This document shows positions 1 through 8,504 of a DNA stretch of 64,000 nucleotides, piece by piece (position 1 is the first letter of the stretch; each line of letters starts with the position of its first letter). The position numbers and the translations under genes are program-made. The stretch is from positions 28,923-92,922 of the forward strand of contig CAYJFU010000001.1 in assembly GCA_964369445.1 (NCBI GenBank). The letters run 5' to 3'. This DNA is from CAYJBH01 sp964369445 (lineage in GTDB: Bacteria; Bacillota; Clostridia; Oscillospirales; Ruminococcaceae). Under the pieces are notes generated by a model. That model was given only the letters and a program-made list of their open reading frames with translations, was not told the origin of the DNA and did not search any database.

Positions 1-420
1 AATCTGCTGGGCGCTGTGCTTTTGACGGTTATGTTTGTGCTTTCCGGTTTAACGGACGGCACACTTGGCGAATATATTATAGAGGTGGCATACACAAAGA
101 TGTCGCTGTCCCCTGTGGAGCTTATCTTCAGGGGTGCGCTGTGCAACTTTTTGGTGTGTGCCGCTGTTTGGTGTAGCTGGCGCATGTCGTCGGAGAGCGG
201 CAAGATTTTGGTTATATTAATGTGTCTTTTCGCCTTTGTGACATCGGGTTTTGAGCACAGCATCGCAAACATGTTGACCTTTGCTTCAGCTACCCTCATA
301 TCTGCGGATGTAAACGTTTTACTTGGCGGACTTTACAACCTCTTTTTTGTCATTATAGGCAACATGCTCGGTGGCATACTGCTTGTGGCGATACCAAATG
401 TAATTTCAAGGCAACAATAA
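1..420 (+). CDS. Formate/nitrite transporter family protein, C-terminal part (5' end outside window)
   Basis: The reading frame is open from the first base, so this is the last ~139 residues of a gene that begins upstream. The segment is strongly hydrophobic with about four membrane spans. It carries the FNT-family signature GFEHSIANM, followed by a gene-end pattern of small-residue-rich helices (GNMLGGILL). FNT proteins are pentameric inner-membrane channels for formate, nitrite or hydrosulfide. Which anion this one carries cannot be told from the fragment. The stop is followed by a 291-base spacer with a repeat hairpin and a promoter for the next gene. Confidence 0.85.
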   Translation, partial: NLLGAVLLTVMFVLSGLTDGTLGEYIIEVAYTKMSLSPVELIFRGALCNFLVCAAVWCSWRMSSESGKILVILMCLFAFVTSGFEHSIANMLTFASATLISADVNVLLGGLYNLFFVIIGNMLGGILLVAIPNVISRQQ

Positions 421-501
421 AAAAGATATGCTGCTTTTCATGCGCAATATCGAACTGTCTCGTTGGTGTAAATTATTGTCGGGTTGCACAAAAGACTGAT
501 G

Positions 502-544
502 TTTGGACTGCTATCTCCGCCTTCGGCAGGAGTAGCAGTCCAAA
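502..544. repeat. Dispersed long-hairpin repeat, copy 1
   Basis: Arms TTTGGACTGCTA / TAGCAGTCCAAA enclose a core close to CTCCGCCTTCGGCAGGAG. This is the first of about 13 hairpins in the window that share a GCCGAAGGC-type core but have different, still self-complementary, outer arms. It sits between the FNT gene and the cardiolipin synthase gene, and could also act as a terminator for the former, although no U-run follows. Confidence 0.7.
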
Positions 545-606
545 GCAAATTAAATGTAGTGCGACATCCCCACAAAAATCTTAAGAATTCTGTAATATTA
601 CTTTAA

Positions 607-635
607 TTGACATATCTCGTCAAATATGATACTGT
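607..635 (+). promoter_or_regulatory. Probable sigma-A promoter of cardiolipin synthase gene
   Basis: A perfect -35 TTGACA (607-612) is followed after 17 bases by TACTGT (630-635). An alternative -10, TATGAT at 625-630, has too short a spacer. The start codon of the downstream gene is 76 bases further on. Confidence 0.45.
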
Positions 636-711
636 TTAATTGTAATTAATAGGTTAACAAGACATTTTTGCATACAATAATTATCGACTTTGATTGTTTA
701 GCGGGTGAGTT

Positions 712-2301
712 ATGGAGAAAAAAAATAGCACCGCCCGTCCGGTGAGACGCACAAGAAAGATGAGGATACTTGCGGCACAGCGCCGCCTTACAAACATAAT
801 CTTTGGGCGTGCCGGCGCTGTAATACTGCTGTTGTTGTTACAGGTACTGTTGTACGGTGTGGCTATAGCTATAGTGCAGATATACTTTTCCTACTGGTGG
901 GCGGCAATGACGGCACTGTCTGTCGCGGTGGGAATATTTATGATAAATCGTAATGAACGTCCGTCGACCGTTATCACATGGCTTTTGGTGTTGATGGTTT
1001 TTCCGATAATGGGCACTCTTTTGTATTTTGAAACACGCAGCAATTTCGGACACAGAAGCATATACCGCCGCCTGCAAAGCATAAAGGACAGCACCTGTCC
1101 GCTTTTAAAGCAGGACGGTGAGGTTTACTCGCGTCTAAAACGCGGCGCACCCGGCATCTACAACCTTGCAAACTACACGCGCAAATACTCGGTGTCGCCG
1201 ATTTATAGCGGCTCACCTGCTAGGTACTATCCCACAGCCGAGCCGATGTTTGAGGATGTTCTCAACAAAATAGAGTGGGCTGAAAGTTTTATCTTTATTG
1301 AATTCTTCATTATAGAAGAGGGGCGCATGTGGGGCGAAATATTGGAACTACTCGCACAAAAGTGCCGCGCCGGTGTTGACGTGCGCGTCATGTATGACGG
1401 CACCTGCTCCCTAACAAAATTGCCGTACAATTACCCCGATATGCTTCGCAGGCTCGGTATAAAATGCAAGGTGTTTTCGCCGTTCAGGCCACTTGTCTCT
1501 ACCCATTACAACAACCGCGACCACCGCAAGATTTTGGTGGTGGACGGCAAATACGCCTTTACCGGCGGCGCAAACCTTGCTGACGAGTACATTAACGAAA
1601 AGTACCGCTTTGGGCACTGGAAAGATGCGGCGGTCATGCTGGAGGGCGAGGCGGTCAATGCATTTACCCTTATGTTTTTGCAGATGTGGAATATCGACAG
1701 CAAACCCGAGGATTTTGCGCCTTATTTAAACCGGCAGTCACCCACCACCTGCGAGGGATACATCCTCCCATACGAGGACTGTCCCCTCGACGAGGAGCGC
1801 GTTGGCGAGCAGGTTTATCTTGACATGATAAACTCAAGCAGACACAAACTTTATATAATGTCGCCGTATCTCGTGCTGGGTAGCGAGCTGAAACATGCGC
1901 TGTGCTATGCGGCAAAGCGCGGCGTTGAGGTTTCGATAATATTGCCGCGCACGCCGGACAAATGGTTTGTGTACGCACTGGGTCACACCTACTACAAACG
2001 TCTTATGGAGTGTGGTGTCAAAATTTACGAGTATCTGCCGGGGTTTATCCACTCAAAGGTTTTTGTCAGCGACAGCACAACGGCGGTCGTGGGCAGTATC
2101 AACCTTGATTACCGCAGTCTTTGCCACAGCTTTGAGTGTGCGGCGCTTTTCTATCGTCACCCCGTCATCAAGGATATAGAAAGGGACTGTAAACAAACAA
2201 TTGCGCAGTGCCTGCCGATGACAGAGCAACTGCGCAAAAAGGATTCATTTTATACAAAGGCTTTGGGTAGCTTTTTGAGGGTGTTTGCACCGCTTATATA
2301 A
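712..2301 (+). CDS. cls: Cardiolipin synthase (phospholipase D family)
   Basis: 529 aa. It condenses two phosphatidylglycerols into cardiolipin plus glycerol at the membrane. The N-terminus has three hydrophobic spans (about residues 34-58, 60-77 and 86-106), as in bacterial Cls with its PLDNc segment. Two PLD-type HKD motifs follow: HRKILVVDG near residue 271, followed by the FTGGAN loop, and HSKVFVSDS near residue 447, followed by VGSINLDYRS. Length is typical of ClsA-type enzymes (about 480-530 aa). The start is ATG at 712 with a weak GTGAGTT upstream. The gene is monocistronic and convergent with the lipoprotein gene, 21 bases apart. Identity is certain at family level. Confidence 0.93.
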   Translation: MEKKNSTARPVRRTRKMRILAAQRRLTNIIFGRAGAVILLLLLQVLLYGVAIAIVQIYFSYWWAAMTALSVAVGIFMINRNERPSTVITWLLVLMVFPIMGTLLYFETRSNFGHRSIYRRLQSIKDSTCPLLKQDGEVYSRLKRGAPGIYNLANYTRKYSVSPIYSGSPARYYPTAEPMFEDVLNKIEWAESFIFIEFFIIEEGRMWGEILELLAQKCRAGVDVRVMYDGTCSLTKLPYNYPDMLRRLGIKCKVFSPFRPLVSTHYNNRDHRKILVVDGKYAFTGGANLADEYINEKYRFGHWKDAAVMLEGEAVNAFTLMFLQMWNIDSKPEDFAPYLNRQSPTTCEGYILPYEDCPLDEERVGEQVYLDMINSSRHKLYIMSPYLVLGSELKHALCYAAKRGVEVSIILPRTPDKWFVYALGHTYYKRLMECGVKIYEYLPGFIHSKVFVSDSTTAVVGSINLDYRSLCHSFECAALFYRHPVIKDIERDCKQTIAQCLPMTEQLRKKDSFYTKALGSFLRVFAPLI

Positions 2302-2322
2302 TACCAAGCCGATGTAATCCTA

Positions 2323-2778
2323 TTATTCTACACCAACAAAAGTTACCCCAATTATTTTAGGATTGTCCTCCGGTTTTGATTCATCATAGATAGTATCGTC
2401 TATCGAAATCCACATACTGTATAAGCCATCATCGGATACCAGTTGTCCAACATAATAGCCCATTTCATCCACATCAAAGGTTATTAGTGGTAAATCGTCC
2501 GGAAATATAAAATTCTGCGGCATCTGCTGAATTTTATCCGATGTTGTTATATTGCCACTTTTGTAATCGCTAATCAATCCATCAATCAGCTCACTGTATT
2601 TTTGCTCGTCAACTACCGTGGAATCGCTAACCGCCTGCTCTTGAGGTGCGTCAACATTTTGATCCACAGTCACATCCTCAGCTATTGTTTCTGACGAGGT
2701 TGCACCATTGCTACCTGAACATGCGCTTGCAAATAATAAAACAATCAAAGTAAGAAGAATTGCAATTGACTTTTTCAT
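2323..2778 (-). CDS. Putative lipoprotein of unknown function
   Basis: 151 aa. A lysine-bearing N-terminus and hydrophobic stretch end in a lipobox around LFASAC, so Cys-20 would be lipidated and the protein anchored on the outer face of the membrane. A Ser/Thr/Asp/Gln-rich linker (about residues 22-60) leads to a ~90-residue domain with alternating beta-like segments that I do not recognise. RBS AGGAGC lies just before the ATG. It stands alone between cls and the threonine aldolase gene, with a palindromic repeat just upstream. Confidence 0.7.
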   Translation of the reverse strand: MKKSIAILLTLIVLLFASACSGSNGATSSETIAEDVTVDQNVDAPQEQAVSDSTVVDEQKYSELIDGLISDYKSGNITTSDKIQQMPQNFIFPDDLPLITFDVDEMGYYVGQLVSDDGLYSMWISIDDTIYDESKPEDNPKIIGVTFVGVE

Positions 2779-2808
2779 TGTGTGCTCCTTTTTCGAAAAT
2801 ACATCTAC

Positions 2809-2893
2809 TTATCTTTCCGTTCATTCCTCCCCGTCGAAGGCAGGGAGGAATGAGAGAGTAACAACTATTTTTCCATGTTAAATTAACAAAGCC
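2809..2893. repeat. Repeat element with hairpin copy 2 (partial member of the 11.5/14.1 kb repeat)
   Basis: The hairpin TCATTCCTCCC / GGGAGGAATGA (2822-2854) is flanked by CTTATCTTTCCGT on the left and TTAAATTAACAAAGCC on the right. The same flanks surround the hairpins at 14092-14130 (same orientation) and 11571-11611 (inverted), so the repeat unit is longer than the hairpin itself. It lies upstream of the lipoprotein gene. Confidence 0.7.
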
Positions 2894-2957
2894 CGGAAGT
2901 GGACAACGAAGATAAAATCGGGTGCTATTGTCCACACCCCCATTTTCTTGCTTTGAA

Positions 2958-3995
2958 TTAGTGCAGCGGTCTTGCAAAAAAACCATCAATCGCCTTGACA
3001 AGGCCATACACGGCTTTTTCGTCTATCTGGTAATGGGTTAAAAACCTTAAAACTCCACCGTTTGCCGGCAAAGTTTTGTATCCACTTTGCAGTAGGTGCT
3101 CGCACAGCTTTTGCGCATCAAACTCCCGTGTGATTTTGACAAACAGCATGTTGATGTGTACATCGTCCATGACGCTTATATAAGGAAGCTTTGCAAGCTC
3201 GCTTGCGAGCAACTTTGCTGTTTTGTGGTCGTCGCCCAAACGCGCTGTCATCTCGTTTAGTGCGACTTTGCCTGCCGCCGCCACAACACCTACTTGCCGC
3301 AATGCGCCGCCCATGCGTTTGCGGTTTTTTCTTGCCTTTGCGATAAACTGCTCCTCACCGCACAACATCGAACCCATCGGAGCCGCAAGACCTTTGGAAA
3401 GACAAAACATCACGCTGTCACAGTACTGTGCAACCTCTGCAGCCTCACAACCGAGCGCCGTTGCCGCGTTGAACAAACGCGCGCCATCAAGGTGTACCGG
3501 CAGTGCGGTTTCCTTTGCGGCGGTGTAACAGTCGCGCATAACGTCAAGCTGCACGGCTATGCCGTTTGAGAGCGCGTTCTCAACGCAAACAAGCCCTGTT
3601 TCGGCGTTCAAAAAGCCGTCCGGTCGGCGCAGTCTGCGGATATCGTCACCGTGTAAAACACCGTCTGCATTGTCGGCGGTGCGCATCGTCACACCTGCTA
3701 TGAGCGCCGCCGCACCCAGTTCGTGCTCCACTATGTGTATGCGACCGCTACACACCACCTCGTCCGCTCTTTTTGTGTGGGTGAGCAGTGCCAGTTGATT
3801 GCCGAACGTGCCGCTGGGCACAAATACCGCCGCCTGTTTGCCTACAAGACGCGCGGCAAGCCGTTCCAGTTCATTTACCGTCGGGTCATCGCCGAACACA
3901 TCATCACCGACCGCCGCCGTCGCCATCGCCTGACGCATTACCGCCGTCGGCTCGGTCACCGTATCACTTCGGAAGTCGTATTTGTACTCATTCAT
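2958..3995 (-). CDS. ltaE: Low-specificity L-threonine aldolase
   Basis: 345 aa. A PLP enzyme that cleaves L-threonine or L-allo-threonine to glycine and acetaldehyde in the cytosol. The start is placed at the ATG giving MNEYKYDFRSDT. The frame stays open to 4091, but those extra 32 codons run through an intergenic repeat and lack family similarity. Family motifs are FRSDTVTEPT at the N-terminus, GDDVFGDDPTV, the cofactor-contacting HLDGARLFNA (168 onward) and the Schiff-base lysine in CLSKG (Lys-201). Length matches the family (about 340). It is a single gene with no evident operon partner. Confidence 0.92.
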   Translation of the reverse strand: MNEYKYDFRSDTVTEPTAVMRQAMATAAVGDDVFGDDPTVNELERLAARLVGKQAAVFVPSGTFGNQLALLTHTKRADEVVCSGRIHIVEHELGAAALIAGVTMRTADNADGVLHGDDIRRLRRPDGFLNAETGLVCVENALSNGIAVQLDVMRDCYTAAKETALPVHLDGARLFNAATALGCEAAEVAQYCDSVMFCLSKGLAAPMGSMLCGEEQFIAKARKNRKRMGGALRQVGVVAAAGKVALNEMTARLGDDHKTAKLLASELAKLPYISVMDDVHINMLFVKITREFDAQKLCEHLLQSGYKTLPANGGVLRFLTHYQIDEKAVYGLVKAIDGFFARPLH

Positions 3996-4003
3996 CTTAG
4001 TAT

Positions 4004-4055
4004 CCACCACATCTTTCCGGCAGAAATTCCGCCTATCTTCGCCCGTCTCAATCGC
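4004..4055 (-). repeat. Intergenic repeat upstream of ltaE (partner of 8505-8556)
   Basis: Read on the minus strand, GCGATTGAGACGGGCGAAG and the ~30 bases after it match 8505-8556 on the plus strand at roughly three bases in four. Both copies lie 5' of a gene: 8 bases before ltaE here and about 50 bases before hisH there. A small hairpin, GATTTTTGCC-GAT-GGCAAAATC, precedes this copy at 4072-4093. The role is unknown; it could be a leader RNA or a decayed mobile element. Confidence 0.5.
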
Positions 4056-4143
4056 AATACATACAGCATGTTTCGATTTTGCCATCGGCAAAAATCAGGT
4101 TCTTGCTCTAAAGTAGTATCGCACAATTTTCGTTTCATTTTGG

Positions 4144-4176
4144 ATTACCTCCCCCGACTATGGCGGAGGAGGTAAT
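4144..4176. repeat. Dispersed long-hairpin repeat, copy 3
   Basis: Arms ATTACCTCC / GGAGGTAAT surround a CCCGACTATGGCGG-like core. AAAAACACATCA follows immediately, a sequence also seen beside copies at 8321, 14201 and, in shortened form, 23306 and 36995. It lies between the 3' end of ricT and the 5' region of ltaE. Confidence 0.65.
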
Positions 4177-4232
4177 TAAAAACACATCAAGTTTTTGTGC
4201 AAACTGACAATGATTTTCCGTGCAACAAAATC

Positions 4233-5056
4233 CTATCGCCTTTTGCCGCGCTTTACGCTCTGTAGTACCGTCACCTCTTCCCTGTCAAAGGTCTTTGGAA
4301 GGACACTGTGCGGTAGCTTTACCTTAATAATGCCGGTCAGGACGTTTGCATCGGTAACATAGCCGTCACCGTCAGCGGTGCTCACCGTCGAGCCGACTGT
4401 CGGTGTAATTTTATTTAGATGTTTGTATGCCTCCTGCTCGTAGGATAGACAACACATAAGTCTGCCGCAACTTCCGCTTATCTTGGTGGGGTTTAGCGAT
4501 AAACCCTGCTCTTTAGCCATCTTTATCGACACCGGCACAAAGTCGGTCAAAAATCTGTTACAGCAAAAAGCCTGACCGCACACCGATATGCCGCCGACCA
4601 TCTTGCTCTCGTCGCGCACACCTATCTGGCGCAGTTCAATACGAGTGTGAAAAGCCGATGCTAAATCCTTAACAAGTTCACGGAAATCTACCCTGCCGTC
4701 CGCGGTGAAGTAAAATAACATCTTGGTGCGCTCGAAGTTGCACTCAACATCCACAAGGTTCATTTTGAGCTTGTGGTGAAGAATTTTTTCCTCACAGACA
4801 TTATATGCCTCACGCTCTCTGCGGCGATTTTCCTCAAGACGACGTCTATCCACGCTGTCCGCTATGCGCACAACCCTTTTTATCGGTTTGTTAAACGGTT
4901 GTGTCAACACGTGGTTGCCGTGTGTGACACGCGCACAAGACTCTCCTAGGTTGGTGGTTACGATAACCCACTCGTCCGTCTCTATCTGCTTATCGCCCGG
5001 ATCGAAGTAGTAGGGCGGCCGCCTTTTTTAAACTCTACTGTTATTACAGTTAACAT
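4233..5056 (-). CDS. ricT: RicT/YaaT-type PSP1 domain protein, interrupted by a one-base frameshift
   Basis: RicT (YaaT) works with RicA and RicF in Bacillus, affecting RNase Y-dependent mRNA processing, sporulation and competence. Most of the protein reads in one frame from ~5027 to 4233: YYFDPGD near the N-terminus, then the Cys-rich cluster GQAFCCNRFL...SGSCGRLMCCL typical of the family. That frame has no start codon after holB's TAA. In a second frame, overlapping holB's end, ATG at 5056 after AGAGGA gives MLTVITVEFKKGGRP, which is the expected N-terminus. Joining the two needs one extra base near 5014-5027, most simply in the run of six A (minus strand, 5022-5027). It could be an assembly error, transcriptional slippage or a real mutation. 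Confidence 0.8.
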
Positions 5057-5936
5057 TGCATTCCTCTAATATTTTTTCACACAAAAGTGTCATAACAAGC
5101 TTTTGGTTCACGTTGCGTCCAAGTGCGTTTTGCGCCTCGTACACTGCGGACACAGCGGCGTTTGCCTGCGGATAACTGCCACTTAGTGGTGTAAAATCAC
5201 CCTGTGCGGCGGCACCAAACAGGTGTGCAAGGCACAGTAAAAGGCATTGTACCGCCTGTTTGTCGTCGGTGCCCTTTTGCACTAACGCAAGCAACAAGCC
5301 GTATGCGTCAGACGAAAATGCGCACTGCACCGCCTGCGATGCTCTAAGCAATAGTGAACGCTGTTTTTTTGATGCTACAAAACTCTTTAACAGTCCTATT
5401 CTACCGCGAAAGGCGCAAAAAAGCAACTGTTTTTCCAAAGGTTGCAATTTTTGTTTGTGCAAAAACTCATTAAAATCGGCATCGCTTACCGGCGCGAGTG
5501 TGTAAACCGCACAACGCGAACGCACCGTCGGCAGTATGTCGGCGGTGCTTTTTGCGGTCAGTACAAACAGTAACCCATTTGGGGGTTCTTCCAGTATTTT
5601 AAGCAGGGCATTTGCAGAGCTTGCGTTTAGTCGGTGCGCGTCTTTTATAATAACGGCACGACCGACACCGGCGAGCGCTGTCTCCTGTGAGGCACGTCGC
5701 ACCTCGCGGATTTTTTCTATCTTAATCTCACCGGAAGCGCCCTCTCCCTCGACGACGGTGAGCTCGGACATGTCCGAGTGACCGCTGTGCTCCAAAAAAA
5801 GCCCTGCCAGTATTTTTGCCGCCACAAACCTACCACAGCCGTCCGGCGCGCATATGAGCGTCGTCCTACCGAGGGTCCCCTGCTGTTTACGCCGAGCGAT
5901 GTCCTCTAAAAAGCTGTCATTTCCTAAAAACTGCAT
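5028..5936 (-). CDS. holB: DNA polymerase III delta' subunit
   Basis: 302 aa. A clamp-loader component that helps place the beta sliding clamp on primed DNA. The N-terminus has a degenerate P-loop (APDGCGRFVAA, about residue 28). The central part has the DnaX-like signature ALLKILEEPP, followed by the sensor segment LPTVRSRC. Length is close to other clostridial delta' proteins. The ATG overlaps the darA stop (TAATG). The gene is second in darA-holB-ricT, an order conserved in Firmicutes (Bacillus: tmk-darA-yaaR-holB-ricT). Here tmk and yaaR are absent from the cluster. Confidence 0.9.
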   Translation of the reverse strand: MQFLGNDSFLEDIARRKQQGTLGRTTLICAPDGCGRFVAAKILAGLFLEHSGHSDMSELTVVEGEGASGEIKIEKIREVRRASQETALAGVGRAVIIKDAHRLNASSANALLKILEEPPNGLLFVLTAKSTADILPTVRSRCAVYTLAPVSDADFNEFLHKQKLQPLEKQLLFCAFRGRIGLLKSFVASKKQRSLLLRASQAVQCAFSSDAYGLLLALVQKGTDDKQAVQCLLLCLAHLFGAAAQGDFTPLSGSYPQANAAVSAVYEAQNALGRNVNQKLVMTLLCEKILEECNVNCNNSRV

Positions 5937-6259
5937 TAAATCTTAATAAACTTCTCCACATTGGTAACGAATATTGTCGCACCGCCAACCATAACTTCCA
6001 GCGGATAGGCGGCCGCTACACCCGGCCCATAAGACGCGCCGCTCGGCACAACCTCGGTGTGCTGTTTTGCACAGCCGGATATAATTTCTATAGCCTTATC
6101 TACCTTATCATCTTCCGTTACTGTCAGCAACGTTGTGTTTCCGGCCATCAAAAAACCGCCGGAAGTCGCCATGCGTGTTACAGAAAAACCACCCTTTGTA
6201 AGCAGATGTGAGACGGTCCCTGCGTCGTCCTTATTGACAATAGCTGTAATCATTTTCAT
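5936..6259 (-). CDS. darA: Cyclic-di-AMP receptor DarA/PstA family (YaaQ)
   Basis: 107 aa. A PII-like trimeric cytosolic protein that binds c-di-AMP. Family features visible are an N-terminal beta strand MKMITAIVNKDDA, the glycine-rich stretch ATSGGFLMAGNTTLL and the C-terminal GGATIFV. Length matches the family (about 109 aa). It is the first gene of darA-holB-ricT, preceded by a near-consensus promoter at 6316-6344. The biological output of c-di-AMP binding by DarA is not settled in the family. Confidence 0.93.
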   Translation of the reverse strand: MKMITAIVNKDDAGTVSHLLTKGGFSVTRMATSGGFLMAGNTTLLTVTEDDKVDKAIEIISGCAKQHTEVVPSGASYGPGVAAAYPLEVMVGGATIFVTNVEKFIKI

Positions 6260-6315
6260 AACAAAACCTCATAAATGCTATGCTACGGATGAGAAAACTC
6301 TCATCCATTACCTAT

Positions 6316-6344
6316 ATTATATACAAAATAGCTATAAAGCGCAA
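6316..6344 (-). promoter_or_regulatory. Sigma-A promoter of the darA-holB-ricT operon
   Basis: On the minus strand TTGCGC (6344-6339), a 17-base spacer and TATAAT (6321-6316) form a near-consensus promoter. Transcription would start near 6308, leaving a ~50-base leader before darA. The rest of the 385-base gap to deoD (6260-6644) is AT-rich sequence plus the hairpin at 6538-6574. Confidence 0.75.
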
Positions 6345-6537
6345 GCCGTTACAATGAATTTTATTAATTTTCGTAGGTTTAACAAAAATTTTATTAAGCA
6401 TTTTGTTATTTTCAATGTATTGGCCTATTAATTCCGACCATTTGAAAGACGAGTTTTTGCTGTTTACCCTCTGTCTTGGCTTAGCTAAACTGAAGTATTC
6501 AAAAAAAGGGTTAACTTTGTGATGCCTTGAAAAATAT

Positions 6538-6574
6538 TCTCGAACAGTCGCCGGTGGCCGGGGACTGTTCGAGA
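6538..6574. repeat. Dispersed long-hairpin repeat, variant copy 4
   Basis: Arms TCTCGAACAGTC / GACTGTTCGAGA flank a short GCCGGTGGC-like core. The core differs most from the family consensus, so membership is less sure. It is 70 bases beyond the deoD stop and could serve as its terminator. Confidence 0.5.
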
Positions 6575-6644
6575 GAAAATTTGCCTACTTGATCTGTTGA
6601 CCTTGGGGGTAAAACCCCGTCCTACACTCGGTTATCAATACTAT

Positions 6645-7367
6645 TTACATATCCACCGCGGTATTAAGCGCTATCTCCATCATGTCGGTAAAGGAGCTTT
6701 GACGTTCCTCGCTTGTGGTGCTCTCGCCGGTCAGCAGATGGTCGGATATGGTAAAAAGACCCAGGGCACGCTTTTTGGCAAATGCCGCATTCATATAAAG
6801 CGCTGCACTTTCCATCTCGACACACAGTATACCTAGGTTTGCAAAGCGTGCTGCATATTCAGGCGAGGCATTGTAGAATATATCGGAGGAGTAGACGTTG
6901 CCGACACGATAAGACACACCTTGCTTTTTTGTGTGCTCCACGGCGGTGCTGAGCAAGTCAAAGTCCGCAATGGGGGCAAAGGTGCCGGGCAGTCGATACT
7001 GTGACACGTAGTTTGACTCGGTACTGGCGCCCATCGCAAGCACAACGTCGCGTATTTTAACCTCTTCACTCATACCACCTGCCGTGCCGACGCGTATGAT
7101 GTTCTGCACGTCGTAAAAGTTGAAAAGCTCATACGAGTAGATGCCGATGGACGGCATACCCATGCCGCTACCCATGACCGAGACGGATTTGCCTTTATAC
7201 TTGCCGGTATAACCCAGCATACCGCGCACCTCGTTAAAGCAGACCGCTTCGCTTAAAAAGTTCTCGGCAATAAACTTTGCGCGCAAAGGGTCTCCCGGCA
7301 TAAGTACCGTAGGTGCTACATCCCCGAGTTTTGCGCTTATGTGGGCGGTGGGTGTTTTGTTGCTCAT
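6645..7367 (-). CDS. deoD: Purine-nucleoside phosphorylase, DeoD type
   Basis: 240 aa. It phosphorolyses purine (deoxy)nucleosides to base plus (deoxy)ribose 1-phosphate in the cytosol, for salvage. It shows the hexameric DeoD-type layout: LMPGDPLRAKFIAE near residue 22, GMGMPSIGIYSYELF, RVGTAGG, VEMESAALY in the nucleoside site, and SDHLLTGE with the catalytic Asp. Length is exactly that of the family (233-240). Start ATG follows AAGGAGGAA. It is monocistronic and divergent from the aquaporin gene. Confidence 0.95.
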   Translation of the reverse strand: MSNKTPTAHISAKLGDVAPTVLMPGDPLRAKFIAENFLSEAVCFNEVRGMLGYTGKYKGKSVSVMGSGMGMPSIGIYSYELFNFYDVQNIIRVGTAGGMSEEVKIRDVVLAMGASTESNYVSQYRLPGTFAPIADFDLLSTAVEHTKKQGVSYRVGNVYSSDIFYNASPEYAARFANLGILCVEMESAALYMNAAFAKKRALGLFTISDHLLTGESTTSEERQSSFTDMMEIALNTAVDM

Positions 7368-7391
7368 TTTTCTTCCTCCTTAATTTATTAC

Positions 7392-7419
7392 TTGTAATTT
7401 TCGTTTATTTTGATATAAT
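7392..7419 (+). promoter_or_regulatory. Probable promoter of the aquaporin gene
   Basis: TTGTAA (7392-7397) is followed after 16 bases by a perfect TATAAT (7414-7419), about 90 bases before the aquaporin start at 7510. Confidence 0.45.
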
Positions 7420-7509
7420 TAGCTTGGATAGTGTTGACACAAGTTGATTCAATTGCTTAAGTTGTCAACAGTGAGAACCATTCACTTAAAAGTCATCGGA
7501 GATGCACAT

Positions 7510-8247
7510 ATGATTACACTTGTGTCGGAATTTTTGGCTACACTCTTATTTGTGTTGCTCGGTCTTGGCATAGCCGCCCTTGGTGGTGCGACGGCCGGAA
7601 CGCTCGGTGTGGCACTGAGTTTCGGCGTTGCTCTTTTTGTGGCACTGCTGATGTTCGGCAAAGGGCTCGCGGTTACCGCAAACCCTGCGCTCAGCCTTGC
7701 GCTTGCCGTCAACCGAACCATAAACTTTAAGTCGTTTTTGCTGTCCGTGGTAGGACAGTTTGCCGGTGCGCTGGTCGGTGGGTTGCTTGTTGTGCTTGTT
7801 GTGCAGTCGACGGGGCTTGGCGGTGTCGCGTACACAGGGCTTGCACAAAACGGATATTTCGAGCTGTCACCTGCGCGGCTTTCCATGCCGATGACTATAG
7901 CGATAGAGGTTGTGCTCTCCTTCTTTTTGGCATTTTCGTATTGCGGCGCAAAAAAGCGCGAGGACAACAGTGTTGTTATTGCGGCAACACAGGGCTTGCT
8001 GTTTTTTGTGTGTTACATGCTGCTGATACCGCTGGACGGCGGCGGTTTAAATCCGGCGCGCAGTCTTGCAAGCAACCTGTTTTACGGCGGCGATTATCTG
8101 TCACAGGTGTGGCTGTTTATAGCGGCACCACTTGTCGGTGGTCTCTTAGCAGGCCTCTTTACAATGACACGTAAACAACCCCCTGTCGAGCAGGAAACGG
8201 AGGACGAGGACGAGATACCTGCACCACGTAAAAAAAGCCTTAGGTGA
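7510..8247 (+). CDS. MIP family channel (aquaporin / glycerol facilitator)
   Basis: 245 aa, six hydrophobic spans. Both pore half-helix motifs are present: NPALSLALAVN (about residue 57) and NPARSLASNLF (about residue 177). In the second, NPARS is more usual in water-type aquaporins than NPARD, the glycerol-facilitator form, so a water channel is favoured. The C-terminal ~25 residues are charged and cytosolic (EQETEDEDE then KKS). ATG 7510 is chosen because GGAG lies 9 bases upstream and the family begins with a membrane helix; the in-frame ATG at 7444 would add 22 atypical residues. Confidence 0.85.
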   Translation: MITLVSEFLATLLFVLLGLGIAALGGATAGTLGVALSFGVALFVALLMFGKGLAVTANPALSLALAVNRTINFKSFLLSVVGQFAGALVGGLLVVLVVQSTGLGGVAYTGLAQNGYFELSPARLSMPMTIAIEVVLSFFLAFSYCGAKKREDNSVVIAATQGLLFFVCYMLLIPLDGGGLNPARSLASNLFYGGDYLSQVWLFIAAPLVGGLLAGLFTMTRKQPPVEQETEDEDEIPAPRKKSLR

Positions 8248-8320
8248 TACTATCTAATAATAGCTTTAATAATTATTTTTGTCAAGGTCGTTCCTAATAG
8301 GCGATAAACTCAATGATGTG

Positions 8321-8363
8321 TTTTTAATAGCTCCCCCGCCGAAGGCGTGGGAGCTATTAAAAA
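8321..8363. repeat. Dispersed long-hairpin repeat, copy 5
   Basis: Arms TTTTTAATAGCTCCC / GGGAGCTATTAAAAA enclose CCGCCGAAGGCG. On the minus strand it is followed by CACATCATTG, matching the AACACATCA flank of other copies. It lies in the 360-base space between the aquaporin gene and hisH. Besides this and the repeat at 8505-8556, I see only AT-rich sequence there. Confidence 0.75.
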
Positions 8364-8504
8364 CAATTAGCATCGAATTAACACGGTTGCAAAAATCTGC
8401 AAATTCTGTTACAATATAGTTGTTCGACTTAAAAAAACGACACAAGATTTCCATGCGGAAATTTCGCCTGTCAACGCGTAAAATTGAGTGATGCTTTGTG
8501 CATC

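Noticed and set aside
4056..4091. Longer N-terminus for threonine aldolase from 4091
   Set aside because: The extra residues are encoded by an intergenic repeat, and the family starts at the chosen Met.
8266..8454. 62-codon minus-strand reading frame between aquaporin and hisH
   Set aside because: It runs straight through a hairpin repeat, has no RBS and no protein-like pattern.
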